Below are positions 1-13,107 of a DNA stretch of 64,000 bases, piece after piece. A program made the translations under genes and the position numbers. Source of the DNA: Ascidia mentula. Its lineage: Eukaryota > Chordata > Ascidiacea > Phlebobranchia > Ascidiidae. The stretch is from the NCBI GenBank assembly GCA_947561715.1, contig OX387201.1, forward strand, positions 2,498,001 through 2,562,000, written 5' to 3'. The notes beneath the pieces are model-generated. The model was not told the DNA's origin and did no database searches. It was given only the letters and a program-made list of their open reading frames with translations. Each line of letters begins with the position of its first letter. Position 1 is the first letter of the stretch.

Positions 1-756
1 CCATAATGATTTGTTGCAATTGCAATATTTTTTTAATGCTTTACTTGTAATACCATATCTACTATTATCACAAAATTAAGTTACACAGACTGGAGAAAAA
101 TTCCCTATATTCATGATGCGAGAAGGAGACCTCAATAACATGTTATGCATTTGTTTTTCCACTCTGCTGTTGGATTCCAAGCTAAAGCAAAGAGCATCCG
201 ACCAAACCTATGATCTTATTTTTTATTGCAATTGGCTCATTTTCTTTTCAACCTTATTGTCAACCTGTGAATCATATTTCAAAATTCTTTGCCACTTGTC
301 CCTAACGGCAATATTCTAATAATTGGCTGAATAAGTATTGGCAATAGTTGGCAATATGTCAACACAGAAAAAAAGCAGATAAGCTAAATATGAATACCAG
401 CAGCCATTTAATGACTTTATTCAGCAGAAATCAAATGTGTAATAAAGTCATTAATTTACATTGTGGTCATTAAAATACTACAATCGACAACAAATCATAA
501 TTTTAAATGTAATGACATAATCCCAATTTTGTTTTGTTATTATCAAGTTAATATCCCTCAATTTTGTTTGATGCAATTCCATTTTTTGCAATAATTCTAG
601 CATTGTGCACGATTCCAAGTGTTTTTGTAAAATTGAAGCATGCCTACATTTTGTATTTGATGAGGCATATCACTAGTAATAAATCATACAGTTCAATATT
701 AAATAAATTTGATACGATAGGTAATGTCAAACTATACATATGCAATGATAGCTAAC
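1..756. other. Non-coding; probably intron of gene A4
   Basis: No coding exon is recognisable here on either strand. The last A4 exon ends with a GT donor just inside position 757, so this stretch is most simply the intron leading to an EGF or membrane exon outside the window. It is AT-rich and contains one hairpin-forming inverted repeat, listed separately. Confidence 0.5.
409..453. repeat. Perfect 13-bp inverted repeat (hairpin)
   Basis: The arms taatgactttatt (409-421) and aataaagtcatta (441-453) are perfect reverse complements separated by 19 bases. It may be the core of a small foldback element; no target-site duplication was identified. Confidence 0.6.
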
Positions 757-3550
757 CATTAACAGCAGAGCATGTATCTGATGTCGTTGTCTGATTACTG
801 CCATCAGCAGCACGAACAGTGGCATTGACTGTAATCATGTATGCCCCAGTTGTCAAGTTTCCAAACTCAACCTGAACAAAAGGTTAAGATAGCATGTAAA
901 AATTAGGAGATGTGTCAATGCAGAAAAGGTTGCAGCCTGCTTTATTCTGACTAAATCACAATATTTAATAACAGAATTAATATTAATTTTGGTCACAACA
1001 AGCACTTGTTCCGGACAAATAACAGTTTGTATCATTGCTGAAGCAACATAATTCTATTTTAGTGTTGCACCAAATTTTGCAATGTTTATTTCCTGCAAAC
1101 ATCAAAATTCATGCCTAACTACATAAGGGCTGTTGGTAAAAATTTTAGTAAAAAAATTAAAATCGATTTTCATAAACTCTGATGACAAAAGGGTTAAAAA
1201 AAGGATTTTCCAGGGTGCACACCAACTGAGTCTGCACAGGTTGTGTTACATTAATTTCCTCCCTAATATAAAAAAAATATTGATTCACTATGTAGTAAGC
1301 AACTAACAAACAAAAGAGATACCCGATAATTAGTGGAACTGTCCAACATGTTTTCCATCAAAACCATTGTTCTTGTCGTTGTTCCCCCACTTACACTGAT
1401 GGAATACCTTGTAGCTCGAGCAAGAATAGACGGGGAAAATTCAACAATAAGACCAGTTCCATTTGTGAATGAAGTTATATTGAACTGGGAACAGGTGAGT
1501 AGTGGGGGTTCTATGTAATAACATGTGGTTTAAGAATTACATTTTTCTAGAGCGGTGTTTTCTAAAATCTAGAATCAAATTAATTTTTCCTTCAGTATCT
1601 ATTATATTTTTATCGAATCTTTTGGTGCAAGGTTCATACTTCTTGCATTTTTAATATTTACGTGAAATTTTCCCACATGGCAATTGTAAAAAGTTAAGAA
1701 CCATTGATCTAGTGGCCACATACAAACCTCCAAATTTTTAAATTACCTGTTGTAATCAAAATTGAGAACCTATTTGAAGGGTCAGTCATAGACTGTTGTG
1801 CTGAATATAGGCGATCATAAAGGTTTGAACTTACACCACCATTGCAAGTTTCAACCAAGTGGTTTTGTTTGATGGCGTTTATTGTTCCTCTATTTAAAGG
1901 AAAGCTAAAATTTCCAAGACTATCTACAAAACTAGATGTTAATAAAACTTCACTCGGTGAAACATGCAAAACCTTACCTTGGACATGAGAATTGTTAAAT
2001 GTTACAGTTTTTTCACCCTGTGCAGTTCCTTCACCACTTTCAATGAAACCAGTTCCAATTTGGTTAGATTTGTCATAGAGTGACAGTTGTTCCAGCGCAA
2101 AACTATGGCACAGAGTATTGGAATATACAATTCGTCGTTCATTCAAAGTTGGTTGCAAAATACCATAGGGAAAAGTTCCAGAAGCTGTAATGAATACAGA
2201 AAACTTGTGTTTTTGGCTTTACCAGTTTAGTTTTAAACAACAGGCTTCAAAACAATAAAAAATATAGTAATTAAAACATTTACTAACCATTGAAATACAC
2301 AAGAGAATTTGAATAAAGTGATGCATTGACAGCCGTCAAGTCAAAGAGGGAAATGTCTGGTGGAAGTGTTTCAGTTGAAAGAAGTATTTCATGTAAACAA
2401 CTTGAAGAATTTGATAAATTTTGGAATACATTTACGCCTACAACAGAATTGGCAAGATTAATGTTGTATGCATCACGGAGTTCTGATTCCAATCCTGAGT
2501 CACAGCTTCTGCTGCCTAAAGACACGGTTCCAAATGCAGATGACATATCTGCAAAAAAAAGACAAAAAATGTTATGAAAACATGAAAAAACATGTCATCA
2601 ACAATAAATGTTACCTGTTTTAACAGTTTTCATTCCTCCAAAAGGGCTTTGCGACACACTGTATATACTTGATGATATTTCAGAAGCCCTTGCTTGCACT
2701 GTGTAGTTAGTATTTGGCATTAGTCCAGTCACTCTAAAACGATATTATATATGTTACTTAGCATCTAAGTATCAACCAAACATGACTACTTACATTGCTA
2801 CATAGTTTGATTTCACAACAGTATCAGGTACGGAAACATTCCTTGTTATGACATTATTACTTGTTTTTGTAATTCTCACTTCATATGCGGTGACGCCTGG
2901 AATTTGCTCCAAAAATATTGTGATAAATGTTGGAGTTGTGATGAATGATAAAATTTCTACTCCATTTGGTGCTGATAAGTTGAAAATATATTAATTTTGT
3001 TTAAACCGGTGATATTTTTATGGACTTTACCTGTTCTTGCTGTAGTTTCATAGGGGTCTGAATCAACAGTACCATTGAAAGCAGTAACAAAAACTTTGTA
3101 GAAAGTGTTACTGTTTCTGCCATTAATCTACCAAAAAATAATGGCTATTATAACTACAAGCCATTTCACACAAATTTTTTTTTTTAGGAGGGAGTTGCTA
3201 AAAAAAAAAAATTAATAAAAATGTTTTGGGTAATTTTTTATTGCTGTTTATGGACTATATCTGTTCGATCTTTGTATAGTTTTGTTCCCAAACAAAGATG
3301 TTTAATGTGAAGTACTTATATGATAATTGGTTACGTTTTGTAAATATTAGTGATATAGTGTCAAAACACTTCATAATGTTTATCATATATTTTACCTGGA
3401 CATTTGTTGTAGTATTGGATATTGTTACACTGTCACCAGGTGTATGATATGCAACCACGAACACATTATAGGATACAGCACTGGTAACTGGCATGATGTC
3501 AAGGATGAAGCTGTTTGTGTTCTGGTTGGAAATGGTCACTGACGATGGTG
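757..3550 (-). CDS. Gene A4: FN3/unknown-module receptor-like protein, 3' end outside window
   Basis: Hand-spliced exons in coding order are 3396-3550, 3031-3127, 2794-2971, 2615-2733, 2288-2548, 1978-2184, 1747-1923, 1323-1510 and 757-871, all with AG/GT borders and compatible phases. They encode two FN3 domains (marker GLMPNTNYTV), an unassigned module with the CxHE signature (SCLHEILL), a second unassigned module with a Cys pair, and a third FN3-like domain. Exon sizes match A1, A2 and B almost exactly. No separate signal-peptide exon was found. The frame upstream of 3550 stays open to an ATG at about 3653 and is strongly hydrophobic, so an unspliced signal peptide is possible. The intron at 1924-1977 is only 54 nt and stop-free in frame. 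EGF and membrane parts, if present, lie to the left. Biological role is not known; extracellular recognition or adhesion is an inference. Confidence 0.72.
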
Positions 3551-4826
3551 CTAAGTCAAATAATAAAAAAATTAGATATATACCAATAAGAATTGGCAAA
3601 CATTCAACAGCCAGTAAAAAACTTGGTATAACCCTCTTACTGCATGCAAACAAATGTTGTGGGATTGAGCAGGGTTCTGGTAAATACTAAGCTTAAAATT
3701 AGCATTGATATGTTTACTTGTATGAGAATTTACTGTAGTCCGTAATCTATTTGGAACTACTCTGTAAATTTTAGATAACATAGCACAAGATTGTAAACAA
3801 ATTTCATGCTGTGTCTTGAAACACTGTGAAAACGCGTTTCCAAGAACAGTAACTTGGTTGGTATTTGGCTCCAAATCAGTATTATTTGCACAAAATTAAC
3901 AAGAAGCATTTTAGAATTAAGTGCTTTTAAAACATAAATCCTTTTTCTGAAAAACTAACAGTCCCAAAAGAGGTTATGACCAAATAAGTGTGATTTTAGT
4001 TGATGGTTATGACTTACGATCAATATTGGCTTGGTACTAGGCAGGCATATGCCCTCTTGACAGCAGCAAATAAGTTAGTATCGCTAGAACATTTTAATGA
4101 TTTCCAACAGTGAGTTAAAAGTGTCCCGACAGCGATGAACAAAGTTATGACCAATTTATTGCTCTGCATATTAACATTTCCATCTATGTATTCATTAATT
4201 CAATTTCTGCACCACCAAGAAACTGCTTTGGAAAGTTTGACAACTGTAATGCATGTTTTGGCGACTGGCGTCTTTTTTTCGGTGTTTCTAAAATGCACAT
4301 TAATTGACGCTTTTCATGGTTCTGAATTCGCGTCATGAATGCGTTCGACGTCACAATGCTGCAACAATTTCTGCTTTGCCTAAACAAAAAAGTTTCTTAC
4401 GAAAGTATTTACCGCTGCGCTACACGTGTTTTGCTGAAGAACTCCTGTATAAACCAATGCATTTTCAGCCAATCTTTACCTGTACAGTGACGTCAGACCC
4501 ATAGAAGACGCGAAGTCGGAACCATGGATAGACGCTATTGACAGGGGTTTCCCCGAAACTAGTTTTGCACTTTAAAAGAAGCATCCGGGAATCCCCAAAG
4601 TACGTCACTGCAAAGCCTGACACATATAATCCTGGCACTCTGTAACGTATTGCCACCCAGTACAGGCTGTTCAAACTGACAAGTTTGTGGTTTAATCGGT
4701 GCCCATCATCGTTGCACAATCATGTTACTTATTTCTTTTTGGACGAGGTTTATCCGCGTGGTAGTTTTTCGTGTAAAATAATTCCACAATATATGCGCTA
4801 AACAGCCATAATAGTCAATGAGAGCT

Positions 4827-4945
4827 GCAGACAAGTGTACAAACTGTTTCGACCTGTAACGTCCTGCTTTGGCTAGCCCTGTGCCAAAGTCTCCAGTTGT
4901 ATTGAGGAGACCTTACAGGCCGAAACAGTGTTTACACCTGTCTGC
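4827..4945. mobile_element. Foldback/MITE-like element with about 37-bp terminal inverted repeats
   Basis: The left arm beginning gcagacaagtgtacaaact (4827-4863) and the right arm ending gtttacacctgtctgc (about 4909-4945) are imperfect reverse complements, about 32 of 37 bases by eye. No ORF lies between them. A single related arm occurs at 48635-48690, so this is a dispersed family. Family identity is not assigned; ascidian MITEs are one possibility. Confidence 0.6.
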
Positions 4946-7900
4946 GATTCCATATTGTTTATCTAATCAATGATAGTTTTCGTTGTAACACATTCATGTT
5001 AGGTTAATGGCCAACAAATACTTCACAGAACAACTTTAGTATTAAATCCCAAGGCCTAGTATTGGTTTGTGTGGGAGAAATAACGCGATGGAAGTCTGTT
5101 ATCAGTTACGCAAAGGTTACCCGTTCGAGGCAGACTCAAGTAGATGGAAGACAGAAATAAAAGGGTGGAAAAAGGTCTTGATATTTTTTCGTATGTTTTC
5201 TCTCACCCACGCATGTTTACCTGTCAGCTGCCCGAACACAGGCGTCGAAGCAACCATCATCAGTATTGTGTATGTAAATCCACCCAGCATTATCGGAGTA
5301 TCCGTCGCAAAAATTTTCACTTACAAAGTGCTTCTAAGGCTTATACACGAAAACTATATACTCCCATGTTTGCATGCATGTTCCTGAAAAAATATCGACT
5401 GAAAACGTAACAACTTGTTAGACGAACTATAGAGGGTTTTCACAACGCATTAACTTTGATATATTTGACATTTTAAAGCAATCACATAGTTTTCGTTTCT
5501 AGTTGGGTATAAGATCTAATACGCTTTACAACGACACATTGTTGAATGTTGATGTAAACTAATTATTCAAAGCTTTGGGAGCCTGCAATTTTGTCTGATA
5601 ATTTGTAAGCACCGCTCGGCTAAACTGGCAACAGGAAAACAGCTTCTTGCGCAAACCCAGCCTCGACTCGATTGAACGGACTTCATGCTTACGTTTTCGT
5701 GCAACCTTTGCTGCGCGCTTTGCGCACTAGGTCAAAACGGCATTCCTACTTACTTTTAGCACAGATGGTAATGAGGGTTAATGTAGTCATATTGCATAAA
5801 CATAACTTGACTTAGTTATAGGGCGTTGCAGTTTCTTGTCTGACCGCGTAAATTTTGTCAGACCGCGTAAATGCTCTTGTTTGTAAAACCACATTGTCGC
5901 AATATTATCAATGGAAAAAATACGTTTTGATTGAAAGAAAGAGATAACGTAAAAAATATTGACAACCACTGGTCCACTCTTATTTTATAGATATAAACTT
6001 CGATAACTACCAAACACCTCACGTTAGCACAAAATATCTTGCCTCGCTGGTCTTTCGCTTCTGTTTTCAAATGGAAAGCACTTGGGTTAGTACGATCCAC
6101 TAAGGTGAGTAGAGACAGCTTATATCCTTGATCGTTACAAAAAGACTCCGATACGATAATCTTCACCGAAAACGATCTGTTACTCCCTTGTATCATAATT
6201 GTCTCCAATCACCTATTGTTAACGATACTATTTCAAAAATAACTAAAAATGTCTGACGCTTCATATGACACTAATAATAACATGGTTTTAACGCCTTGCG
6301 AAACTGCGTCACTATACACAATATGTTCTTGCGAAACTGTCAACTAACCCACCGAAAACTTGGTATAACGCCCTGAGTTCAGTGGAGCGTCCGAGACAGT
6401 AAAAAAAAGTTTTGCCTACGCGCTACTAAATGTCACCCACACCAGAACCCGCGTCGCGTCTAACTCGGGAAAGGAGGTTAACGTATTTATTTCAAAGTTT
6501 TATCGCATTTCTTTGCAATCAGTTTGGACGCGCAACAATGTTTATAAACATGAACATATTTCGAGTTGTCGTTGGTAAAGAGGCGACATGTTTTTATCGA
6601 ATAAAAAGTGTTTTTACGCTTTTCCTACTCATATAAACGGTTAAATATTTTCAAAGAGTTTCCTCGAATAAAAAGTCTCAAAGAGTTAATATAAAACAGT
6701 TCATAGCCATTTACTCGGCCACAAGTAATACAATGTCTTCTGTTCAACATCATTAAAACCGCAAGGAGTTGCGCAACATGAATAAGCTGAACGTTTGACC
6801 TTTGTGCGTAACGCCGGTTCCACACTTAACATATTTCGGCAAGTTACTCATCACAGTACCACTGTTTTGGGTTTGACAAGGCGCACCAGAAACCTAAACA
6901 TGCACCCATGACGGGAGCCTTTTGATTCGGCTCTTTTTGGTCGGGTTACCTTGGGGCAGTGCGTCATGTTACCACTTCACATGACACGCTTAAGGCAGGA
7001 TCCACGCAGTCCTGGCAATGCAAGGCGTTTCCCTTTGCCTTAAACTAAAAACAAATAAAATCTTCTGATGTTTGCCGTGTAGTCCGACACAAAACTAAAC
7101 AGGAACTAAAGGTGGATTTATTTTAGGTATTTACTGTTACTGACGTACAAGCTCGCTGTTTTTTTGTCGTAGCTATGTCGGAAAAAGACGATTCCGCTCT
7201 GACGCAATCTCATGAAAAATAACGTAAAAGATCAACACAATGCAACGTTGACATACCAGTATTATCATTTTTAAACGAATAGCTGGAACACAAACACACC
7301 GCATTTTCAATTGTTTTCATATGAACCGATTGCTACTGCAAAAGAATAGAATTTCTACTTTCGTCACAATAGTGCGACGGGTGCTATACGCGGATTGATT
7401 ATTATGCCTGTACAAACAGGCTCCAGACAGACCTTTTTCATGTCACGAAACCAGGGGAATATTCTGAGAGAGGTGTTCAAGTTTTATTGCATATTGTCAC
7501 GATTTAGGCTGGTGCGAATGTACGTTACCCACTTTTTGACTGGATGTTTTAACACCGCTCAATTTTCTTACTTTTTCACACATTCCTGTCAATCTTTCAA
7601 TTCGAGAACAGACAACAATGAAGCGATTGAGCATGCTCAGGTTTTCGGTTGGTGATAACCAACGCTTGCCAATCTCATCAAAAATCGAAGCACGCATTTG
7701 TATTTCTCTCTTCCATGCAACAAATAAGTAACTATAACACTTGTATCAAATTAATTGATAGACATTTGGTACGATCATCTACTTCGCAGATGAGCGATAA
7801 TTATGTGAATGGCAACCGATAAAACCGTAAAGGTGATTGGGTGCCCATCACTCAACCCAAGCGAGAGTTTTTGTTATTAACGAGCAACATGCAACATCCA

Positions 7901-9427
7901 AGTCATTAAAACTTATTTTTTGTACTTATCTGCTTGGGCGCACGCGGTGTGACCTCTAACATATCACAGCGAAAGCTGGAAGAAAAAATTTGCGATTCTC
8001 AAACGAGGCGTGACAAGGAACTAAAAAACGCTGAGAACCTCAAAAATGTTTCGGTAGCTAAGTTTTGGCTGACTAAGTTTCCAGTTATCTGAATGCCGAT
8101 GTAGTTTACCCAACTAACCAACCGCCGTGGGCTGATATCCTCCAGTGCTTTACAGCAAATGCCTGATGGGTTAACATCCAGATAAATGCTTATACTAACT
8201 TTCCCTTGCTAATAATACGTTTTGCTTATTGGTTTAAACACTAACTGGCCACTGTGGCATATCTGTCATCGCACACTTCCTCGTCACAAAACCAAATTTG
8301 TTCCTATCTTACTCTACTAACCCGACCTTTTATACAAGCTACGTCGGAAACGAACTTGGCTAACAAAAAATTCCCAATTTACTTACTATTTAACGTAACT
8401 TCAAAGCAAGGTAAAAACCCGCAAAAGATGCGCAGCGATCCGTTACATGAGCGTGAAAGGCAACGCTATGTTTTTCTATGACGTATAGGTAAGCCCCTTC
8501 CTTTTAGCTGAATTGGCAGTAGCATTTTTCACGTACTTTCATGCCATTTATCCACCACAAAGTGTTCAACGTCGCATCTTCTCCGGATAATTTTATCTAC
8601 AGAACTGCTAACAACGAACTAAATTTGCGAACCCGTAATTATTTTTGGCCAAACGCCAAAAATGTGGCGAACACTTCAAACAAACAATCGTAGGTGGAAT
8701 ATTGCAGGAAAGGGTTCCTTAGGCAAGTATTACGAACCAACAGAATCTGTCACTGTTTTGGGTGATCCACAATATTGCCCAAAACGCTTAACTCACACCA
8801 AGCAGAAAATCTAACCGTAAACCGTTCCCGGGGTAGCTTAGGTTCTAAACCCCTTGTAAAACTTAAATCAACACGCGAATGAACGTGACTTTACGCGCTA
8901 CATAACTGTAACTAAGCTACATAAATTACGCCAAGTTAGCTAGCTTAGTTCCAAAGAGACGTTCTCTTTCACGTCAGTTCAAGCGAAAAATAACCCAGGT
9001 TTGACAACAAACACTGATTTGCATACACTTATTTAGGGCCAGATTTTTTTGTGCCATTGAATGCTTGCGCAGGAGTTTCTCCGGTCAGTTTCTGCGCATG
9101 AAAAGTTCTGTAGGTTTTTCCGTTGCCATGTGGTTAAAGGTTGTCGATACAACGAAGAAATTCCGTTGGCGTCAACTGAAATCCGATAAAAAATGAAATG
9201 AACTTTTTTGTAAAAAACTTTTCTGTGACATAAATATAATGATATGTTGAGTTGGCTATTCTAACATTCTGACGATACTGCCTGCCTGCGGAATAGCTAT
9301 CAAACGACACCAAAACACAATAGTCGAAGCAACTCAAATTGAAGTTTGGTTATTGTTATGCTGATAAACAATACACTAAAATGCTTTAACTACGTCATAC
9401 AAAAATGTTTAAAAACGCTTTGCATTA

Positions 9428-9515
9428 CCGCACTTGCTTCTCTGTGTTCAGTCGGGCATGTTATGACGTAACGTGTCAAACGATCCGGGTCGTGGGTTCG
9501 TTTCTCACGGTCAGG
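9428..9515 (+). mobile_element. tRNA-derived SINE-like fragment
   Basis: An A-box-like motif (gtgttcagtcgg, 9444-9455) is followed about 50 bases later by a B-box-like ggttcgtttctc (9495-9506). The B box sits in a perfect T-arm-like hairpin with stems gtggg and ctcac (9492-9508). No acceptor stem pairs, so it is not a working tRNA gene. It is best read as the head of a SINE or a decayed tRNA copy. Confidence 0.4.
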
Positions 9516-10289
9516 TTTGCTTAGCAGAGGCACAATGAAAAATACTCTGTATGCCTTGAAAGATTTAACAAAAACACATCTGTTATTTATTCCTCGAACC
9601 AAGCTAGGCGCGTTTTTGGCAAGTTGGCAAGTAAAAAATTATGTGAGCTACTATTGAAACGAGCTTGCTTGCGTGCTCCCTCTAGAGACTGACAAAAATC
9701 GGACCATGCTTCATTGTAGCAATTTAATCCTGAATCACCTGGCATACATTTTTGCATAAACATAAGTATATGTATTGCACATAATACAAATGACACACTA
9801 TGGTCACAGAAGAAAATGCCACAAAAGTGTTAATGTAGTGTTGTACCACAAACCATACGGGTACCTTATTTCATTGTTGGTGGACATTTAGGTTATGGCT
9901 AGTTATGGAACCTCAAAGTAATGGAAACAATTGAATGCAGATTTCGAATGCAATCTTCTAACGATATTGGCGTTGCTGCAAGATCTCTTTATTAAGAGTA
10001 GTGTCGTTGCTCAGAATATTTCCTACTTGAAGTGCGTTTTACACAAGGAATAAAAGCTTTGGACACTTAAAGCAACACATAAATACTGACACATCAAAAA
10101 AATTAGCCACATCGCTTTGCCAACACATCAGTATAACAGAGTCGTGTAGGAACACGTAGGCCCAATACAATTATAATCGAGTGGTGCAAACCCGGAACTC
10201 TTGACTGAGCTTAGGTGGTATATGTTTGTCCTCGTGTCTTGTTACCGATTAGTAGTTACGAAATTTTTATAACTTGGTTATCATTACCT

Positions 10290-13107
10290 TCAATAAATAG
10301 TAAAGCACAGAGAAAAACGGCCAAGAGGAATTCTGTAGGTTGTTGCTGGTGGTTGGGAGCATTCATTAATATCAACACACTCCGACCCAACCTTCGTAAA
10401 CCCACGTGAACAAATACAAATAAAACTTCCTTCCGTGTTGTGGCAAACTTCATTGGATCCACAAGGGTTCGATAAACATTCATTGACATCAGAGCAGTTG
10501 TATCCGTCGCCAGTGTAACCTTCTCTACAAATGCAACTTAGCGAGTCGTTTATAAACACGCACCTTGCGGCAGTGGAACAATTGCGGGTTCGAAATTCGC
10601 ACGGGTCGGTTCCTGCAAAATAAATATCAAAGCACGAACAGTTTTGACGTAGTTATAGAGTAAATGCTAGGCAAGTTATGTAACACGACATAACCAAAAA
10701 AGGCGTTGGGTTTGTCCCTTCTCCCCCCTCCCCCCCAAAAATAACAATAATTTGACCCTTTAAAGTTGACATATTTCAATTAAAAAAGAAGATGTTATAT
10801 TGGCAAAAAAAATTTCTGAGTATTTCAATTAAATATCAGACTAACTTGCAACAAAGATTGTGTTGCCAGTTGAAAGTAAACTTCCATTAGCTGCTCTTAC
10901 TCGACAATTCGCTATGACCTGGTATGTTTCATTTAACACAAGGTTATCAAACACAACCTGCAGAGAAATAGAATCTACAATTGTTCATGATAAGTAAATA
11001 ACTTGTACAGCATTGATACCTGATATTCACTTGAGCTATCCAGCTGAGACTCTGTTATATTTTTTGTAGACCCATTAACACTGATACTAAATTCAGTGGC
11101 TCTATCAACAATATTTTGTGGAAACGTTATGGTCAGTTTTGTGCCAGTGCCAGAAGATTTTGCCTTGAATAATGCCGGTGGCATGTTTTTGGGACCTTTT
11201 AAAAAGTAACAATTAAGTTTTGCACTAAATGACTTTTATGGAACTTGCTTACGTGTAGTAACCAATATTATGTAATTCTCTTGCTTTTTTGGTGAATAGT
11301 AAGACAAAAACTCTCTATCATATATATTTGCTGGGATTGATCCATTGCAAGGTTGCACCAAATAATTTTGACCAACTCCATATATGTAGCCACTGTGCAA
11401 ACCAAATCCTTATGATCCAAATGTGTGTAAAATAAAAAGAATACAACTTGAACTACTGGTCTTAAACTATGAGCCACGCTTACCAGTCACCAATGTATCG
11501 TTAATGTATAAAATTTTATACTCTGAGCATGGTGAATATACGAGGAAATGTAGCCTGATTCAATGTATCCATTTTGGTTGTAGAGTGACAATGATTCAAC
11601 AGAGCTACTTTTACATTGTGATTCGGAATAAGCAATATTCCATTCATTTGCATCCCATCTCCAAATAAAGTAGATTCCTTTACCACTAGCTGTAAGTTAA
11701 TTACTTTTGGAATTACTAAATAATTACTGATGCCCATTTTATTGTGTCACAAAAATACAGTAAAAGATAAAGTAAAAATCATTAAGTATTTCTTACCATT
11801 AAACTGAATTTATGAAGTGTTGCATTGACAATTGCCAAGTTAAACAAAGAAACATTTGGTTGTAAACTTTGAACTGAGAGAAGTAATTCATGCTGACAAA
11901 GTGATGGAGCTGAAGGAAATGCAGGAAGAACCTTTATCCCAATCACATTGCTTCCACCTGGAAGGCTTTGATAAGCAGCAAGCAATTCTGCCTCAACATC
12001 TGCAGTACAGTTACCAGATAGCAGAGCTACTGATCCAAAGGCTGATAACAATTCTGCAAAATGCAAAACATTTCTTTGCTGTCTAATTCCACAAGTCATA
12101 ATTAGTTTACCTGTTTTGATCATTTTTGTAGTACCATATGGGCTTTGGTTGGGTGCATATGCAATAGCTGCAACTTGAGATGCTCTTGCTCTCACAGCAT
12201 AATTGGTGTTTGGCATTAGACCAGGTATGCTATAAATAATAATAACCAGAAACCAACAAATAATTACATAATCAGATACAAAAATATCTATAGGGGCATA
12301 CAAACAAATGTTACAGATAAATCCAGTAGTGGGATTCCAATATTTTGGTATCTTGTTTTCTCACTAGCAGAAGGCAATGGTAACCAAGGGAATACAGTGC
12401 TTAAGTTAAACATAGGCTATAGATACGCTTGTAACGAACCAGTTTGTGTAGGTGGTTAAATTCTAAGAATTAGTTTGCACAAACTGGTGCAAACTGGCTG
12501 AGGCCCACCGCTGATTATATCAATTGTGCAAAGGCCAAAGTTTCAAAACAAACATGTGCAGTCAGCCAATCACCCACATTGATACATAATGTGTGCTATT
12601 AACATCATAAGGTACTGCCACAACTCTTGCCCGGGTAGCATTGTTTGCATTTGTGACATCCACTTCATATGCAGTAACTCCTGGAATTTGCTCTAAAAAT
12701 ATAGTGATGAATGTAGGAGTTGTGATGAATGCTAAAATTTTAACTCCACTTGGGGCTGAAAAGAACGATTGTGAAATGAATTAAACTAATTTCATGTAAT
12801 GCACTGCACAACAAACCATTTCGGTAGGATCACAAAAGTTATACAAGTTATACAAGCAACAATCTTTTGGTACAATACTGCAAAAATTTTAATCATTTGC
12901 ACCTGTTCTTGCAGTTGTTTGAATGCTGTTGGACATACAAGTTTCTGTTTACCTGTGCACTATTGTTTACACTTGTTAGAGTACCACTGTCGGTGAAGTT
13001 ATGGTATGCCTTGTATGAAACAATGTAAGAGGTTGTACCTTCAACATGAGCAATCTCCACATTAAAGCTGTTTGTTGTTGGGTTCGTTATTTGTACGGTT
13101 GATGGAG
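10290..13107 (-). pseudogene. Gene A3: decayed paralogue of A1 (FN3 modules plus EGF)
   Basis: Most of the shared exon series is present in order: 12953-13107, 12578-12755, 12111-12229, 11797-12053, 11484-11689, 11253-11408, 11020-11195, 10846-10957 and the EGF exon 10290-10612. Several things suggest loss of function. No signal-peptide exon is visible upstream. FN3 exon 3 is reduced to a tail of about 44 nt directly abutting exon 2. The end of exon 6 has lost about 11 nt, shifting frame. Exon 7a needs a frame change just after the HAQS motif. The 3' EGF exon is intact and nearly identical to that of A1, ending at the same point after DINECSQPP with a stop. It could still make a partial product, or individual differences could be assembly errors. 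Homology to the family is very secure; inactivity is inferred. Confidence 0.65.

Larger units (their letters stand above)
3654..10289. other. Intergenic stretch between A4 and A3
   Basis: About 6.6 kb with no ORF longer than roughly 120 codons, no FN3 or EGF homology and no consistent splice pattern. It contains a foldback element near 4.83-4.95 kb and a tRNA-derived sequence near 9.45 kb. It may hold the A4 promoter and the A3 3' UTR. I see no other supportable gene. Confidence 0.6.

Noticed and set aside
1194-1262. Extra A4 exon on the minus strand
   Set aside because: The frame is open after an AG, but no GT donor follows and no paralogue has an exon at this position.
2288-2548. SEA domain in the exon 6 module
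   Set aside because: A membrane-linked mucin-like context suggested it, but the GSVVV cleavage motif and the expected strand pattern are not evident. It is left unassigned.
5067-5410. Overlapping ORFs of about 90-106 codons as a small gene
   Set aside because: Several frames are open at once in a locally less AT-rich patch. There is no domain, no splice continuity and no family similarity.
10721-10737. C-rich tract as a regulatory element
   Set aside because: A short homopolymer-like run in an intron of A3 with no further support.
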